In this document: positions 36,218-45,604 of the stretch, piece after piece
Layout: every line of letters begins with the position of its first letter
Numbering within the stretch: the stretch's first letter is position 1
Assembly (NCBI GenBank): GCA_964412455.1
Contig: CAYPOT010000014.1
Location: 1-64,000 of the forward strand
DNA from: JAAXXJ01 sp964412455
GTDB taxonomy: Bacteria > Nitrospirota > UBA9217
Reading direction: 5' to 3'
DNA length: 64,000 nucleotides
The notes under the pieces: model-generated
Databases searched by the model: none
What the model saw: only the letters and a program-made list of their open reading frames with translations
What the model was told of the DNA's origin: nothing
Translations under genes and position numbers: made by a program

Positions 36218-36580
36218 ATGATAAAGAGAATTATTCTATTTCTGATGTGCATAATACTTTTTTGTGCATCTACGAGCTTCGCGTTTTGGAATACCTGCTT
36301 AGACATTGATACCTCTCGCGTCTCTGTGTGGGTTGTTGACCCCGACATAATGGGAATAAAAAATCACGAAACTAATGAATTTGCCTTTCTATCCCTCGAT
36401 TGCGCCCAGACTACAAAGCGCGAATTCGCGTTTTCACGTTGTGCAAATGGATGTCCGTTATACCCTGACAGTTCCATACGGATTCCTGCCAAGACAACAA
36501 AGCTCTGCATTGGCGATCATGTTTTCGTTTTCAATAAACAATGTGTAATAGACACCATGAAAAAAGGTAAAGATAATTAA
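36218..36580 (+). CDS. Small secreted cysteine-containing protein
   Basis: A 120-residue protein with a clear signal peptide (KRIILFLMCIILFCASTSFA) and a mature part with six cysteines that could form periplasmic disulfides. AAGGGG precedes the ATG by about 9 nt. No known domain is recognised. AT-rich, and followed directly by attC-like site 3, as expected for a gene cassette. Confidence 0.65.
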   Translation: MIKRIILFLMCIILFCASTSFAFWNTCLDIDTSRVSVWVVDPDIMGIKNHETNEFAFLSLDCAQTTKREFAFSRCANGCPLYPDSSIRIPAKTTKLCIGDHVFVFNKQCVIDTMKKGKDN

Positions 36581-36592
36581 ACAAAACGATTC

Positions 36593-36659
36593 TAACAACG
36601 CGCTCGAAAGAGTCCGGGCGATAAACCCGCCCGGCTCCTCAGCGCGGCGTTCATGACAT
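36593..36659. other. attC-like site 3
   Basis: Begins TCTAACAACGC, like the usual inverse core, and ends GCGTTCATGAC. The stem GAG-T-CCGGGCG pairs with CGCCCGGCTC with one extrahelical T, and AACGC/GCGTT and GCGCT/AGCGC close it. The final core box departs from GTTRRRY. Confidence 0.45.
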
Positions 36660-36837
36660 CTCATAATTGGCCTTGTCCTTCTACTGACACAAAATTAAAT
36701 TCTCAATAGACGGCAGGGCGGGTTGAACAGGGCTAAACCCATCACCAGGACTCGAATAGCACATCGAAAGGGGCGTGGCGTTAGTACTGTGTCGCCCCTC
36801 TCTTCTTGATGCGTCCTTGTCTGCCAGGCATTTCCCC

Positions 36838-36866
36838 TTGCCTTCTATACGCCATTGACGTATAAT
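36838..36866 (+). promoter_or_regulatory. Promoter of the RelE/XRE pair
   Basis: TTGCCT (36838-36843) and TATAAT (36861-36866) with a 17-bp spacer. The ATG at 36872 begins only 6 nt after the -10 box, so the transcript should be leaderless. Confidence 0.65.
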
Positions 36867-36871
36867 TGAAC

Positions 36872-37189
36872 ATGGTCATCATAGAAACCCCGATATTCAC
36901 CCGTCGCATACAATCAATTCTTGCCGATGATGAGTATCGGCTCTTGCAGGCCCAACTGGTCCAAAAGCCGGATGCAGGCAAGATCATCCCCGGAAGTGGA
37001 GGTCTTCGCAAACTCCGCTGGTCTGCGGGTGGTCATGGAAAACGTGGCGGCATCAGGGTCATTTATTATTGGTTTGTATCACCAGAGGTTGTTCTGATAC
37101 TGTTTGCGTATCCTAAGAATGAACGTGATGATTTGGCGCCGGATCAACTGAAACAACTAAAAAAGATCGTCGAGGGAGAATACAGATGA
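36872..37189 (+). CDS. RelE/HigB-type toxin
   Basis: A 105-residue RelE-superfamily toxin with IFTRRIQSILADDEYRLLQ, GSGGLRKLRWSAGGHGKRGG and IRVIYYWFVSPEVVLILFAY, the core strands and basic patch that bind mRNA in the ribosome. It overlaps the XRE antitoxin by 4 nt (ATGA). Toxin-first order is typical of HigBA-like pairs. ATG 36872 is chosen over TTG 36866, which lies in the -10 box. Confidence 0.92.
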   Translation: MVIIETPIFTRRIQSILADDEYRLLQAQLVQKPDAGKIIPGSGGLRKLRWSAGGHGKRGGIRVIYYWFVSPEVVLILFAYPKNERDDLAPDQLKQLKKIVEGEYR

Positions 37190-37521
37190 AAAAAGAACTT
37201 TTTGAAGAACTGCTCAAAAGCGTGAAGCAGGGTGGCGCAATAATGAAACGCGCAATGAAGCCGGCGCGAACCTTCACCTTCGCGGATTCCGAAGTGAAGA
37301 AGATTCGCGAGCAATATGGTCTTTCACAAGACAAGTTCGCGATCCTCATGGGGATAAGCACCGCGACACTTCGCAACTGGGAACAAGGTCGGCGCAAACC
37401 GGAAGGACCAGCACGTATATTATTGCAAGTTGCGGAAAAACATCCTGATGCCTTGCTCGATCTTGCAAGTAACAGGACGGCAAGAAAGAAAACCCAGCCA
37501 GCGGGCCGAGGGGGGCGCTAA
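37186..37521 (+). CDS. XRE-family antitoxin (HigA/NadS-like)
   Basis: A 111-residue helix-turn-helix antitoxin. The HTH (about residues 38-92) reads IREQYGLSQDKFAILMGIST, then ATLRNWEQGRRKPEGPARIL. It should neutralise the RelE partner and repress the promoter at 36838. The last 15 residues (ARKKTQPAGRGGR) are basic and run antisense into a truncated frame from the other strand. Confidence 0.92.
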   Translation: MKKELFEELLKSVKQGGAIMKRAMKPARTFTFADSEVKKIREQYGLSQDKFAILMGISTATLRNWEQGRRKPEGPARILLQVAEKHPDALLDLASNRTARKKTQPAGRGGR

Positions 37522-37630
37522 ACTTCGATTCCTGCACGGCTCCAGCGATCCTGTCAACATATCCCTGAGTGGCTTGGACCGCTTTCCGTTCAGCCGTCAG
37601 GCTCTCCCCCAACTCGGCAAACGCACTCAT
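37522..37630 (-). pseudogene. Truncated ORF cut by the toxin-antitoxin module
   Basis: A minus-strand frame starts 10 nt after the hemerythrin stop and reads MSAFAELGESLTAERKAVQA, then TQGYVDRIAGAVQESKF, before running antisense into the antitoxin gene. The first 37 codons look like genuine coding sequence; the rest does not. It may be what remains of a gene whose 3' part was replaced. Product unknown. Confidence 0.3.
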
Positions 37631-37639
37631 GTGCCAGGG

Positions 37640-38083
37640 CTACATCTTCTCCATCAGGAACTCGGCCATTTTCCGGTCGAGCATCCGTATATGGTCCTCA
37701 AGCCACTTCTCGAGGCGGCGGGTGACCTCAATCGCCAGAAAAGACGTGACCTCACCCCGTGCGTCGAGGTCCAGGGCCTTTGTTTTGAATTCGGCAATGG
37801 TCGCCGTAAACGCGGTATGGTCCGCTTTATGGACCAGGATGCCGGGATAATTATGACGCCTCATGTACCGCTCTTCCGCGCCGAAATGTTTGTCAATAAA
37901 GGAGTCGAGGAACCGGAGCGTCTTCATGAGCTTTTCCCGGCCGCCGGAACCTTCGATCAGGGCCCGGCGGAGGCCGACCATGTGCAGGAAAAAAGCCTGG
38001 TGCTGATCATCAAATTCGCTGATGCCGAGGTTCAGGTCGTTCAGTGTTTGCTCGAGTTCCCGGTCAATGCCGCTGTCATCCAT
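37640..38083 (-). CDS. Bacteriohemerythrin
   Basis: A 147-residue four-helix di-iron oxygen-binding protein. Iron ligands are visible in the family pattern: His in DDQHQAFF (about residue 28), HFGAEERYM (His and Glu, about 67-72), HKADHTAF (about 85-89) and HIRMLDRKM with Asp. It may supply, store or sense oxygen in a low-oxygen bacterium. It is free-standing, without a chemotaxis domain. Confidence 0.93.
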   Translation of the reverse strand: MDDSGIDRELEQTLNDLNLGISEFDDQHQAFFLHMVGLRRALIEGSGGREKLMKTLRFLDSFIDKHFGAEERYMRRHNYPGILVHKADHTAFTATIAEFKTKALDLDARGEVTSFLAIEVTRRLEKWLEDHIRMLDRKMAEFLMEKM

Positions 38084-38415
38084 AGATCATCGTCTCCACG
38101 CTGGTCCGGCACGATCGGCCGGTGAACCCCGATATAAAACCGCTGCACAGAGGCGCCATCTCCTGACGGGGCCTCACCCCTCATCTCACGATCCGATCGC
38201 ACGACTGATTCACGACAGGTTGACTTCTTTTTACGCCCTTGCCGGTTAAATCGCCGGAGGCCTTGTCCCCCGGTGAAGTATTAGCGCGGCATGCCCATGG
38301 ATGATGATTAAAAGGTAGCAGGCAAAGCGAAAGGTGTCAAGAAAACGCGGAAAAAGGCCTGTCAGGAAAGCATGACCGGGAGATCGGTCATTGTAAGAAG
38401 GGGCCTTGAAATTGT
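38084..38415. other. Gene-free spacer
   Basis: 332 bp without a credible gene. ATGACCG (38372-38378) and CGGTCAT (38385-38391) form a small hairpin just after the lipoprotein gene that may end its transcript, although no T-run follows. Nothing else is recognised. Confidence 0.6.
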
Positions 38416-39246
38416 TTACAGGGCCGGAGCGGAGGGCACGTGCAGAACATTGGCGTTCCCCCGGCCCTTTTTCTCGATGAACTTCTTGACGGGAGCATAA
38501 TTGCGCCGTTGAAGACTGTTCACGATCGTCTGTGCTTCATCGCTGTCGATATCGTCAGGAGAAATGGACGATATCTCGGGAACGATAAATGCCGGTATCT
38601 TGTCCACGTAGGTCGTTATCTGACTATAGAACTCCCGTTGACACCGTCCGATGTACCCTCCGCCGATCAGCACCTTGTCTGCCTTTACCCTCTGCAGGAA
38701 TCCGTAAAGCGTCACCATCGTATCCGAGCTCATTGACCCGCTGCTCGACGTTTCCGAAGTGATGTAGTAGACCAGGGGGCTGGACTTGGTGGATGAGTTC
38801 AGATAGAACGTGTAGGACAAGGGGGCAAGGCTATCCTGTTGATAGTTGCCCGGCAGCACAAGGATCAGCAGGTTATCGGACTTCGCTATCTCACTGATGA
38901 AACGGGCCTCGTTGTCGAGCTGGAACTTCAGCAGGGCGTACTTGGCCTCGCTATAGGTGCTCCTGCGCTCCTCGCGGAAGAAGAGCGAGTATGCCGGATG
39001 TACCATGATCGTGACCGCTCTGCCCCGGAGGGCGGGCGGGACAGCATCGGCGGAGGACGCGGACAGCCGGGCGATCCCCAGCGGCTCCCGGGACTGGGGA
39101 TAGCTTGAAAGTATCTCCGTGAAGCGCTTTGCCGGCGTATCGGATGCGGTGCACCCGGCCGCGGCGAGGAGGACCAGTGCGGCGAAGGCCCGGAACAGCC
39201 CCCCGGAAAACTTCAGCGTTTCTGTTGTTGTATCACGGTGCATCAT
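38416..39246 (-). CDS. Putative lipoprotein of unknown function
   Basis: A 276-residue exported protein with an N-terminal hydrophobic segment ending LAAAGC, a lipobox, at about residue 32. The mature part contains ALRGRAVTIMVHPAYSLFFR, NLLILVLPGNYQ and KADKVLIGGGYIGRCQREFY, which suggests an alpha/beta fold, but I recognise no family. ATG 39246 and 39243 are both possible; neither has a good ribosome-binding site. Confidence 0.65.
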   Translation of the reverse strand: MMHRDTTTETLKFSGGLFRAFAALVLLAAAGCTASDTPAKRFTEILSSYPQSREPLGIARLSASSADAVPPALRGRAVTIMVHPAYSLFFREERRSTYSEAKYALLKFQLDNEARFISEIAKSDNLLILVLPGNYQQDSLAPLSYTFYLNSSTKSSPLVYYITSETSSSGSMSSDTMVTLYGFLQRVKADKVLIGGGYIGRCQREFYSQITTYVDKIPAFIVPEISSISPDDIDSDEAQTIVNSLQRRNYAPVKKFIEKKGRGNANVLHVPSAPAL

Positions 39247-39376
39247 AATGGCGACGTTGAAGACCTTCTTCTTTCCGCAGCGCGTTGCCGTGAAGAGAGG
39301 CCCCTTTCTCTCGATACTTAGGCTTGCTTACTCTCCGGAGCATAAGGGATGAAGAACCTGCGGGCGGGCAATTTTG

Positions 39377-39544
39377 TCATGCGCGGTTGCTGGGACGGCG
39401 GGCTATCATCTCCCATGTTTCGTCATCAAGTTCGTCCAGGTACTCCGTGACCGGGAACTCCTTGCCGCACGACGTGCAGCGCATGGAAACCTTCTTTCAA
39501 CCGATCTTGAGCACCACTTCCTGACCGCAGGCCTTGCATTTCAT
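39377..39544 (-). CDS. Dual-CXXC small selenoprotein (in-frame UGA at codon 16)
   Basis: A 55-residue frame starting MKCKACGQEVVLKIG, then TGA (39497-39499), then KKVSMRCTSCGKEFPVTEYL and a proper TGA stop at 39377. Two CxxC pairs (Cys3/6 and Cys23/26) flank the UGA, exactly as in the dual CXXC motif small (seleno)protein family, where that residue is Cys or Sec. A stem GCTGCAC/GTGCGGC with loop GTC starts 17 nt after the UGA, suitable for a SECIS element. GAGG precedes the ATG by about 7 nt. It lies 79 nt after aspS on the same strand. Function is unknown; a metal-bound redox role is likely. Confidence 0.8.
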
Positions 39545-39623
39545 AATAACCTCAACAAAAGGACTTCCGCCACCGAAAAATGTCTATGCCGTCGCCCGGT
39601 CACCGCGTCCCGCGTCCGGTTCA

Positions 39624-41396
<1,773 letters not shown>

Positions 41397-41507
41397 GTTT
41401 CACCGCTCCATTCTTTCCTAGTCAAAACAGGAGGGATAATATCACCCCACCGGCGGCAAAGTCAAGGGCAATCAGGCTGTTTTTCAATATGTTAGAGAAC
41501 AACAATC

Positions 41508-41651
41508 CGCCACAGAGACACAGAGACACAGAGAACTGCACTGAAAATAAGAGTAAAACCAATCACGAATTATTAAAGAGTTCTGGTCTTAGATTTGAAT
41601 TCGGCCCTCGCATTTCGTGGTTCCCTCTGTGACCTCTGTGCCTCTGTGGTA
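41508..41651. repeat. Dispersed palindromic element, family 1, copy 2
   Basis: The left arm is made of GCCACAGAGACACAGAG units and the right arm of CTCTGTGCCTCTGTGGT units, mirror images around about 110 bp of less ordered sequence. Confidence 0.75.
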
Positions 41652-41684
41652 CTTTTGCAGTTCGTTCAAGTTACTAAAATCCTC

Positions 41685-41712
41685 TTGACATTTCCGCCTA
41701 TATGGTTAAAAT
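41685..41712 (+). promoter_or_regulatory. Promoter of the small zinc-ribbon gene
   Basis: TTGACA (41685-41690) and TAAAAT (41707-41712) with a 16-bp spacer, about 60 bp before the start codon. Confidence 0.6.
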
Positions 41713-41772
41713 GCAGGGTCTTCGGGAAACCGATTATTTTTTAAACCACAGGAGCGTTGGAGGAACAGGAAG

Positions 41773-41946
41773 ATGGCGGAATTAAGCAAAACAGCAAAAG
41801 CGGCCACCAAGAGGGCCGCTGTGAGCAACAATCCCCAGTGCTGCGGCAAACCCATGCAGGCGGCCAAGATGATGACCACCACCGGCAAGGTGCGCGGCAT
41901 GATGTGGCTGTGCGACAAATGCTGGAAAGAATCAAAGATCGAATAG
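41773..41946 (+). CDS. Small zinc-ribbon-like protein
   Basis: A 57-residue basic protein. Its N-terminus is Lys/Ala-rich (LSKTAKAATKRAAV), followed by Cys23-Cys24 in QCCGKPM and Cys47/Cys50 in LCDKCWK, a plausible four-cysteine metal site. GGAGG lies 9 nt before the ATG; a strong promoter and a clear terminator bracket it, so it is a real single-gene unit. The CCGKPM and CxxC arrangement recalls the protein at 60636. Function unknown. Confidence 0.75.
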   Translation: MAELSKTAKAATKRAAVSNNPQCCGKPMQAAKMMTTTGKVRGMMWLCDKCWKESKIE

Positions 41947-41967
41947 ACATTGTCCTTGCGCTACCCA

Positions 41968-41999
41968 GGCGATGAACGTTCCCGTTCATCGCCTTTTTT
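41968..41999 (+). terminator. Rho-independent terminator
   Basis: GGCGATGAACG and CGTTCATCGCC form a perfect 11-bp stem around a 4-nt loop, followed by six T residues. Ends the transcript of the small zinc-ribbon gene. Confidence 0.95.
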
Positions 42000-42027
42000 C
42001 GTCTCTCCCCCCAGGAACAATTATCGT

Positions 42028-42056
42028 TTGCAATTCCGCGCCTGATATGTTATTTT
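42028..42056 (+). promoter_or_regulatory. Possible promoter of the DUF47-pit operon
   Basis: TTGCAA (42028-42033) and TATTTT (42051-42056) with a 17-bp spacer, 60 bp before the DUF47 start. Confidence 0.4.
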
Positions 42057-42116
42057 TTACTTCGTCCCCCCGCGATGTTCCGTAAATCCACTGAGAAGGA
42101 GATTTGGTACATTCCC

Positions 42117-42734
42117 ATGGCACTCTTCCCAAAAAAGATCGACTTCTTCGAGATATTCGACCGCGCCCTCGACAACCTCTCCAAAGCCACCAATGTCCTC
42201 GTGGACATGCTCAACAATTTTGAGACCTTCGAAAAGAAGGCGAAGTCCATCTACGAGTTCGAGCAGGACGGCGATATGCTCACCCACGACATCATGAAGG
42301 AGCTGAACAAGACGTTCCTCACGCCCATCGACCGCGAGGACATCCACGAGCTGGCAGCCCGCATCGACGACGTCCTTGACCTCATCTGGGCCGCCGTGGA
42401 CCGCATGGCGGTGTACAAGATCGAAAAACCGACGCGCGAGGTCATCTCAATCGCCGAGGACCTGCAGATGACCGCGGACATCCTGAAGAAGGCGCTCCGG
42501 GAGCTCCGTGCCAAACAGTACGCCCATGTCCAGGAGCATTGCATCGAGATCAACCGCCTCGAGAACCGCATCGACCGCAAGTATCGCGACGCCCTGGGCA
42601 ACCTCGTGAACAGCAACAACGACCCCGTCTACATCATCAAATGGAAGGACATCTATCAGCTCCTAGAAGATGCCTCGGACCGCGCCGAGGACATCGCCAA
42701 CGTGCTCGAAGGGATCGTCCTGAAACATGCTTGA
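42117..42734 (+). CDS. DUF47/PhoU-like accessory protein of the Pit transporter
   Basis: A 205-residue all-helical protein with the DUF47 features FFEIFDRALDNL, EFEQDGDMLTHDIMKELNKT, FLTPIDREDIHELAARIDDV and LLEDASDRAEDIANV. These PhoU-like proteins pair with Pit transporters and are thought to control phosphate uptake. The ATG at 42117 is preferred on homology grounds; AAGGAG is 15 nt upstream, farther than usual. It overlaps pit by 8 nt. Confidence 0.93.
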   Translation: MALFPKKIDFFEIFDRALDNLSKATNVLVDMLNNFETFEKKAKSIYEFEQDGDMLTHDIMKELNKTFLTPIDREDIHELAARIDDVLDLIWAAVDRMAVYKIEKPTREVISIAEDLQMTADILKKALRELRAKQYAHVQEHCIEINRLENRIDRKYRDALGNLVNSNNDPVYIIKWKDIYQLLEDASDRAEDIANVLEGIVLKHA

Positions 42735-43701
42735 TATCCTGTTCGTCATCATTTTCCTCGCGATCCTGTTCGATATCAGCAACGGCTGGAACGATTCGGC
42801 CAACGCCATCGCCACGGTCGTCTCGACCAAGGTGCTCACCCCGTTCGCCGCCGTTACGATGGCCGCGATCATGAACATCCTCGGCGCATTCCTCAGTACT
42901 GCCGTAGCCAAGACCATCGGCAAGGGCATCGTGGACCCCACGGCGGTCACCGAACTGGTGATCATAGCAGCCCTGGCGAGCGCCTTTCTCTGGAACACCA
43001 TCATGACGCTCTTCGGACTGCCGGTCAGCGCGTCCCATGCCCTCGTGGGCGGCCTCATCGGAGCGGCTGCGGCTCACGGCGGCTTCGGCATCCTGAACTC
43101 GGAAGGCATCACGAAGATATTCACTGCCCTCATCGTTTCTCCCTTTCTCGGGATCCTGATCGGGTTCGGTTTCATGAAGCTGATCCTTAAGCTCTTCGGG
43201 GGGATGGCGCCGGGAACGATCAACAAACATTTTGGGAAGCTCCAGATCCTGTCATCTGCCTTCATGGCCTTCGGTCACGGCTCGAACGACGCACAGAAGG
43301 TCATGGGAATCATCACCATGGCCCTGCTCAGCCGGGGCATGATCAGCACTCTCGAGGTACCGGTGTGGGTCATCCTTACGGCCGCGCTTGCCATGGGGCT
43401 CGGAACTTTCATGGGCGGATGGAAGGTGATCAAGACCATAGGCATGAAGATGCTGAAGCTTCAGCCCATCCACGGTTTCGCTGCCGAGACCTCGGCCACG
43501 ATGATCATTATCGGCGCGAGCCATTTCGGCCTTCCCGTCAGCACGACTCATGTCATCTCCACGGCTATCATGGGCGTGGGCGCCACCCAGCGCCTCTCCG
43601 CGGTCCGGTGGGGCGTCGCAGGAAAGATCATCATGGCCTGGGTCCTGACCCTTCCGATCTGCATCGCTCTTGCCTGGGGTGTCGTCAGGCTCTTCGAATA
43701 A
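42727..43701 (+). CDS. pit: Low-affinity inorganic phosphate transporter, Pit family
   Basis: A 324-residue membrane protein with about ten hydrophobic segments and the duplicated PiT signatures: DISNGWNDSANAIATVVST at about residue 16 and AFGHGSNDAQKVMGII at about 180, plus GLPVSASHALVGGLIG and GLPVSTTHVISTAIMG. It imports phosphate, often with metal, coupled to H+ or Na+. Translationally coupled to the DUF47 gene. Confidence 0.97.
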   Translation: MLDILFVIIFLAILFDISNGWNDSANAIATVVSTKVLTPFAAVTMAAIMNILGAFLSTAVAKTIGKGIVDPTAVTELVIIAALASAFLWNTIMTLFGLPVSASHALVGGLIGAAAAHGGFGILNSEGITKIFTALIVSPFLGILIGFGFMKLILKLFGGMAPGTINKHFGKLQILSSAFMAFGHGSNDAQKVMGIITMALLSRGMISTLEVPVWVILTAALAMGLGTFMGGWKVIKTIGMKMLKLQPIHGFAAETSATMIIIGASHFGLPVSTTHVISTAIMGVGATQRLSAVRWGVAGKIIMAWVLTLPICIALAWGVVRLFE

Positions 43702-44137
43702 CACTTCCTCTCTTGCCTGTTCTCTTCTGAGCACATCAACCATTTCGACCAGAACACGCTCGGCTGCGGCTGCCCGGATGAGGTCTTCCGGTCGATCGAT
43801 GTTCGTCAGAATGTGCGCTTGAATCCAGGAGCGAGCGCATTCCCCGTAGCGGCTCGACTGGGTTCGCCGAAGTCTTGCCGCGGGGTCAGCGGGATGCATC
43901 GTGGAACATATGACGGTGCTCGTGACGGCGAGGAAACAGGATAAAGATCCGAAGGCAAGAGGGTAAGAAGAGAGAAAGGTAAGATTTAGTTCGCGTTCAT
44001 TCGTGATGTCGCTGTAGCGGTAGTATCCGTGTGCATCGAGTCGCCTGGAGGCGCCTACTTTTGGCTATCCGTGGCAAATTGTTCGTTTGTTGCTGAGCAC
44101 CGTCCTGTCCCCGTGTCACCACGTCGCTAAGAAGCGC
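43702..44137. other. Repeat-filled spacer between convergent genes
   Basis: 436 bp without a credible gene. Contains an inverted family 4 element (about 43813-43880) and family 2 pieces (44037-44074 and 44103-44166), the last of which runs into the 3' end of the CDF gene. Confidence 0.75.
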
Positions 44138-44166
44138 CTATTTTTGGCCCCGTGTCCCCGTGTCGG
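44037..44166. repeat. Dispersed element, family 2, copies 2a and 2b
   Basis: Two pieces: GTCGCCTGGAGGCGCC then TACTTTTGGC (44037-44074), and ACGTCGCTAAGAAGCGCC then TATTTTTGGC with CCGTGTCCCCGTGTC (44103-44166). The second supplies the last six codons and the stop of the CDF gene. Confidence 0.75.
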
Positions 44167-44833
44167 TCTTGCATTCACTCCCGCAGGCGCACGCAAAGCT
44201 CCCAGACTTCGCCTTCTCGAACGCCTCTCTTCCTTCCCGAAAGCTCAACCCCGCGATGACAAGTGTCCCAACCGAGTCAAATCCTCCGATCCCGGTTACC
44301 GTGTACCCCACGCTCGCAATAAGCAGGACAACGGACAGTTGAAGGCAGGCGCGCGTGCAGGCCGCATCAGCCAGGATCGCCGGTGAGTTAAGCGCTTTGC
44401 CGACCTTCACTTTATAGTGGATCAGGAGCCACATGGTGGCGATGGATATGAGCGAGATAACGATGCCCCAGAAGGTCGTCTCAGGCTTGTGTCCCTGGTA
44501 GAGATTGATGACCGCCGTGACCGCGAGTCCTGCGGTCAGGACATAAAATCCGCTGCCCGTGACCTTGAGCGCGGTTCTCTCGAAATGATCGGCAGTCTCC
44601 CCCTCGTTCCTTCGGATCCGCCGCAGCATATGCCATATCCCGATGCCGGATGCTACTTCTACGAATGAATCCAGCCCGAACCCGAATAGCGCGAAGCTTT
44701 CGTCCTCCAGGCCGAAGAAGACCGACACCAGCCCCTCGACGATGTTGTAGAAGATGGTTATCAGCGCCAAGGCTGCGGCCCATTGATAGAGCTTAATTCT
44801 TTCGGATCTAGATCCTAGAAAGAGCGTTTGCAT
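44138..44833 (-). CDS. Cation diffusion facilitator-like transporter
   Basis: A 231-residue membrane protein with five or six hydrophobic segments. NIVEGLVSVFFG, ESFALFGFGLDSFVEV and ILADAACTRACLQLS resemble helices 2 and 5 of CDF metal exporters, although the classic HxxxD pair is altered. It lacks the usual cytoplasmic C-terminal domain. The C-terminus has FACACGSECKTDTG, a possible metal ligand cluster, and then residues encoded by a repeat element. ATG 44833 is chosen on family grounds; no start has a strong ribosome-binding site. Confidence 0.75.
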   Translation of the reverse strand: MQTLFLGSRSERIKLYQWAAALALITIFYNIVEGLVSVFFGLEDESFALFGFGLDSFVEVASGIGIWHMLRRIRRNEGETADHFERTALKVTGSGFYVLTAGLAVTAVINLYQGHKPETTFWGIVISLISIATMWLLIHYKVKVGKALNSPAILADAACTRACLQLSVVLLIASVGYTVTGIGGFDSVGTLVIAGLSFREGREAFEKAKSGSFACACGSECKTDTGTRGQK

Positions 44834-45152
44834 TTTTATAGTACCGCTAGTATCGCCATTATAGGTGATCCTGCGTTGCCATCCTTTCATTCATTCCCGT
44901 CTGCATCTCATCTCCTCCCGGCTATTTTTTCCATGTCGTGATTCACATCGGATGATCAAGATAGTGTGTATCATAACAATACACCCCAACAGGTGGTAGA
45001 AAAGCGATCAGCCAGATCTTGTTCGTCCTAAAATTACAATTTGGCGTTGATTTTCCATCTTACTCATGATACAGCTTCATTACATCAGTGAAAAGAAAGC
45101 CCCTATCCATGCACTGCCAGGCATTCCCTGGGAACACAAACGGAGGGCGGAG
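44834..45152. other. Gene-free spacer between divergent genes
   Basis: 319 bp. No gene, clear promoter or known RNA is recognised. The only candidate signal is a TATAAT on the minus strand (ATTATA at about 44860-44866), inside the longer CDF frame, which would support the shorter CDF start. Confidence 0.5.
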
Positions 45153-45410
45153 ATGAATGACATCGGCAGGATCTTGCGGGAACAACGCCTGGCCATCGGT
45201 CTTGAGATCGGCGACATTGCCAAGAAGACCTGCATCAGCTCCCGCTATCTCAGCGCTATGGAGGAAGGCCGGCTCCAGAGCATCCCCCCCGTGTACGGCA
45301 AGGGCTATCTGAAGATCTACGCTGATCTGCTCCATCTCGACCTGAAACCCCTCCTGGCGTTGTACGAGCAGGACAAACAGGACCTGACCACAAGCAAGCA
45401 AGCGCTCTGA
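45153..45410 (+). CDS. RodZ-type helix-turn-helix protein (short)
   Basis: An 85-residue HTH_25 protein: MNDIGRILREQRLAIGLEIG, then DIAKKTCISSRYLSAMEEG and YGKGYLKIYADLLHLD, as in the N-terminal domain of RodZ. Unlike RodZ it has no membrane helix or C-terminal domain. GGAGG lies 6 nt before ATG 45153. It may be a free DNA-binding or cytoskeleton-associated protein. Confidence 0.85.
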   Translation: MNDIGRILREQRLAIGLEIGDIAKKTCISSRYLSAMEEGRLQSIPPVYGKGYLKIYADLLHLDLKPLLALYEQDKQDLTTSKQAL

Positions 45411-45473
45411 TCGATTCGATCCCGGTCCTTCCCCACGACTCATCGCGCAACATGTAGAATTTGGTTATCTCCC

Positions 45474-45594
45474 TGTCCACGCTTCTCCGCGTCGCTTAGA
45501 AGCGCCTACTTTGGGGTCCGTGTCTGACGTTAATCCTCTTGTCGGTTTTGTCTCATCTCCGCGTCCCCTTGGCTCCGTGTCCCCGCGTCGGTCC
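45474..45594. repeat. Dispersed element, family 2, copies 3a and 3b
   Basis: CGCGTCGCTTAGAAGCGCC then TACTTTGGGGTCCGTGTC (45474-45530) and CCTTGGCTCCGTGTCCCCG then CGTCGGTC (45554-45594). Sits between the convergent HTH and YihY genes. Confidence 0.75.
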
Positions 45595-45604
45595 TCCTGC
45601 CGTT

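Larger units (their letters stand above)
41397..41772. other. Spacer with palindromic element and promoter
   Basis: 376 bp upstream of aspS on one side and of a small zinc-ribbon gene on the other. It holds a family 1 element (41508-41651) and a promoter for the plus-strand gene (41685-41712). The aspS promoter is not obvious. Confidence 0.75.

Noticed and set aside
38220..38300. Possible c-di-GMP riboswitch (GGCAAGGGCG-like stretch)
   Set aside because: The conserved GEMM receptor sequences and second stem are not present, and no gene follows in the right orientation.
43252..43899. 215-codon minus-strand frame
   Set aside because: Mostly antisense to pit; its start lies in a family 4 repeat.
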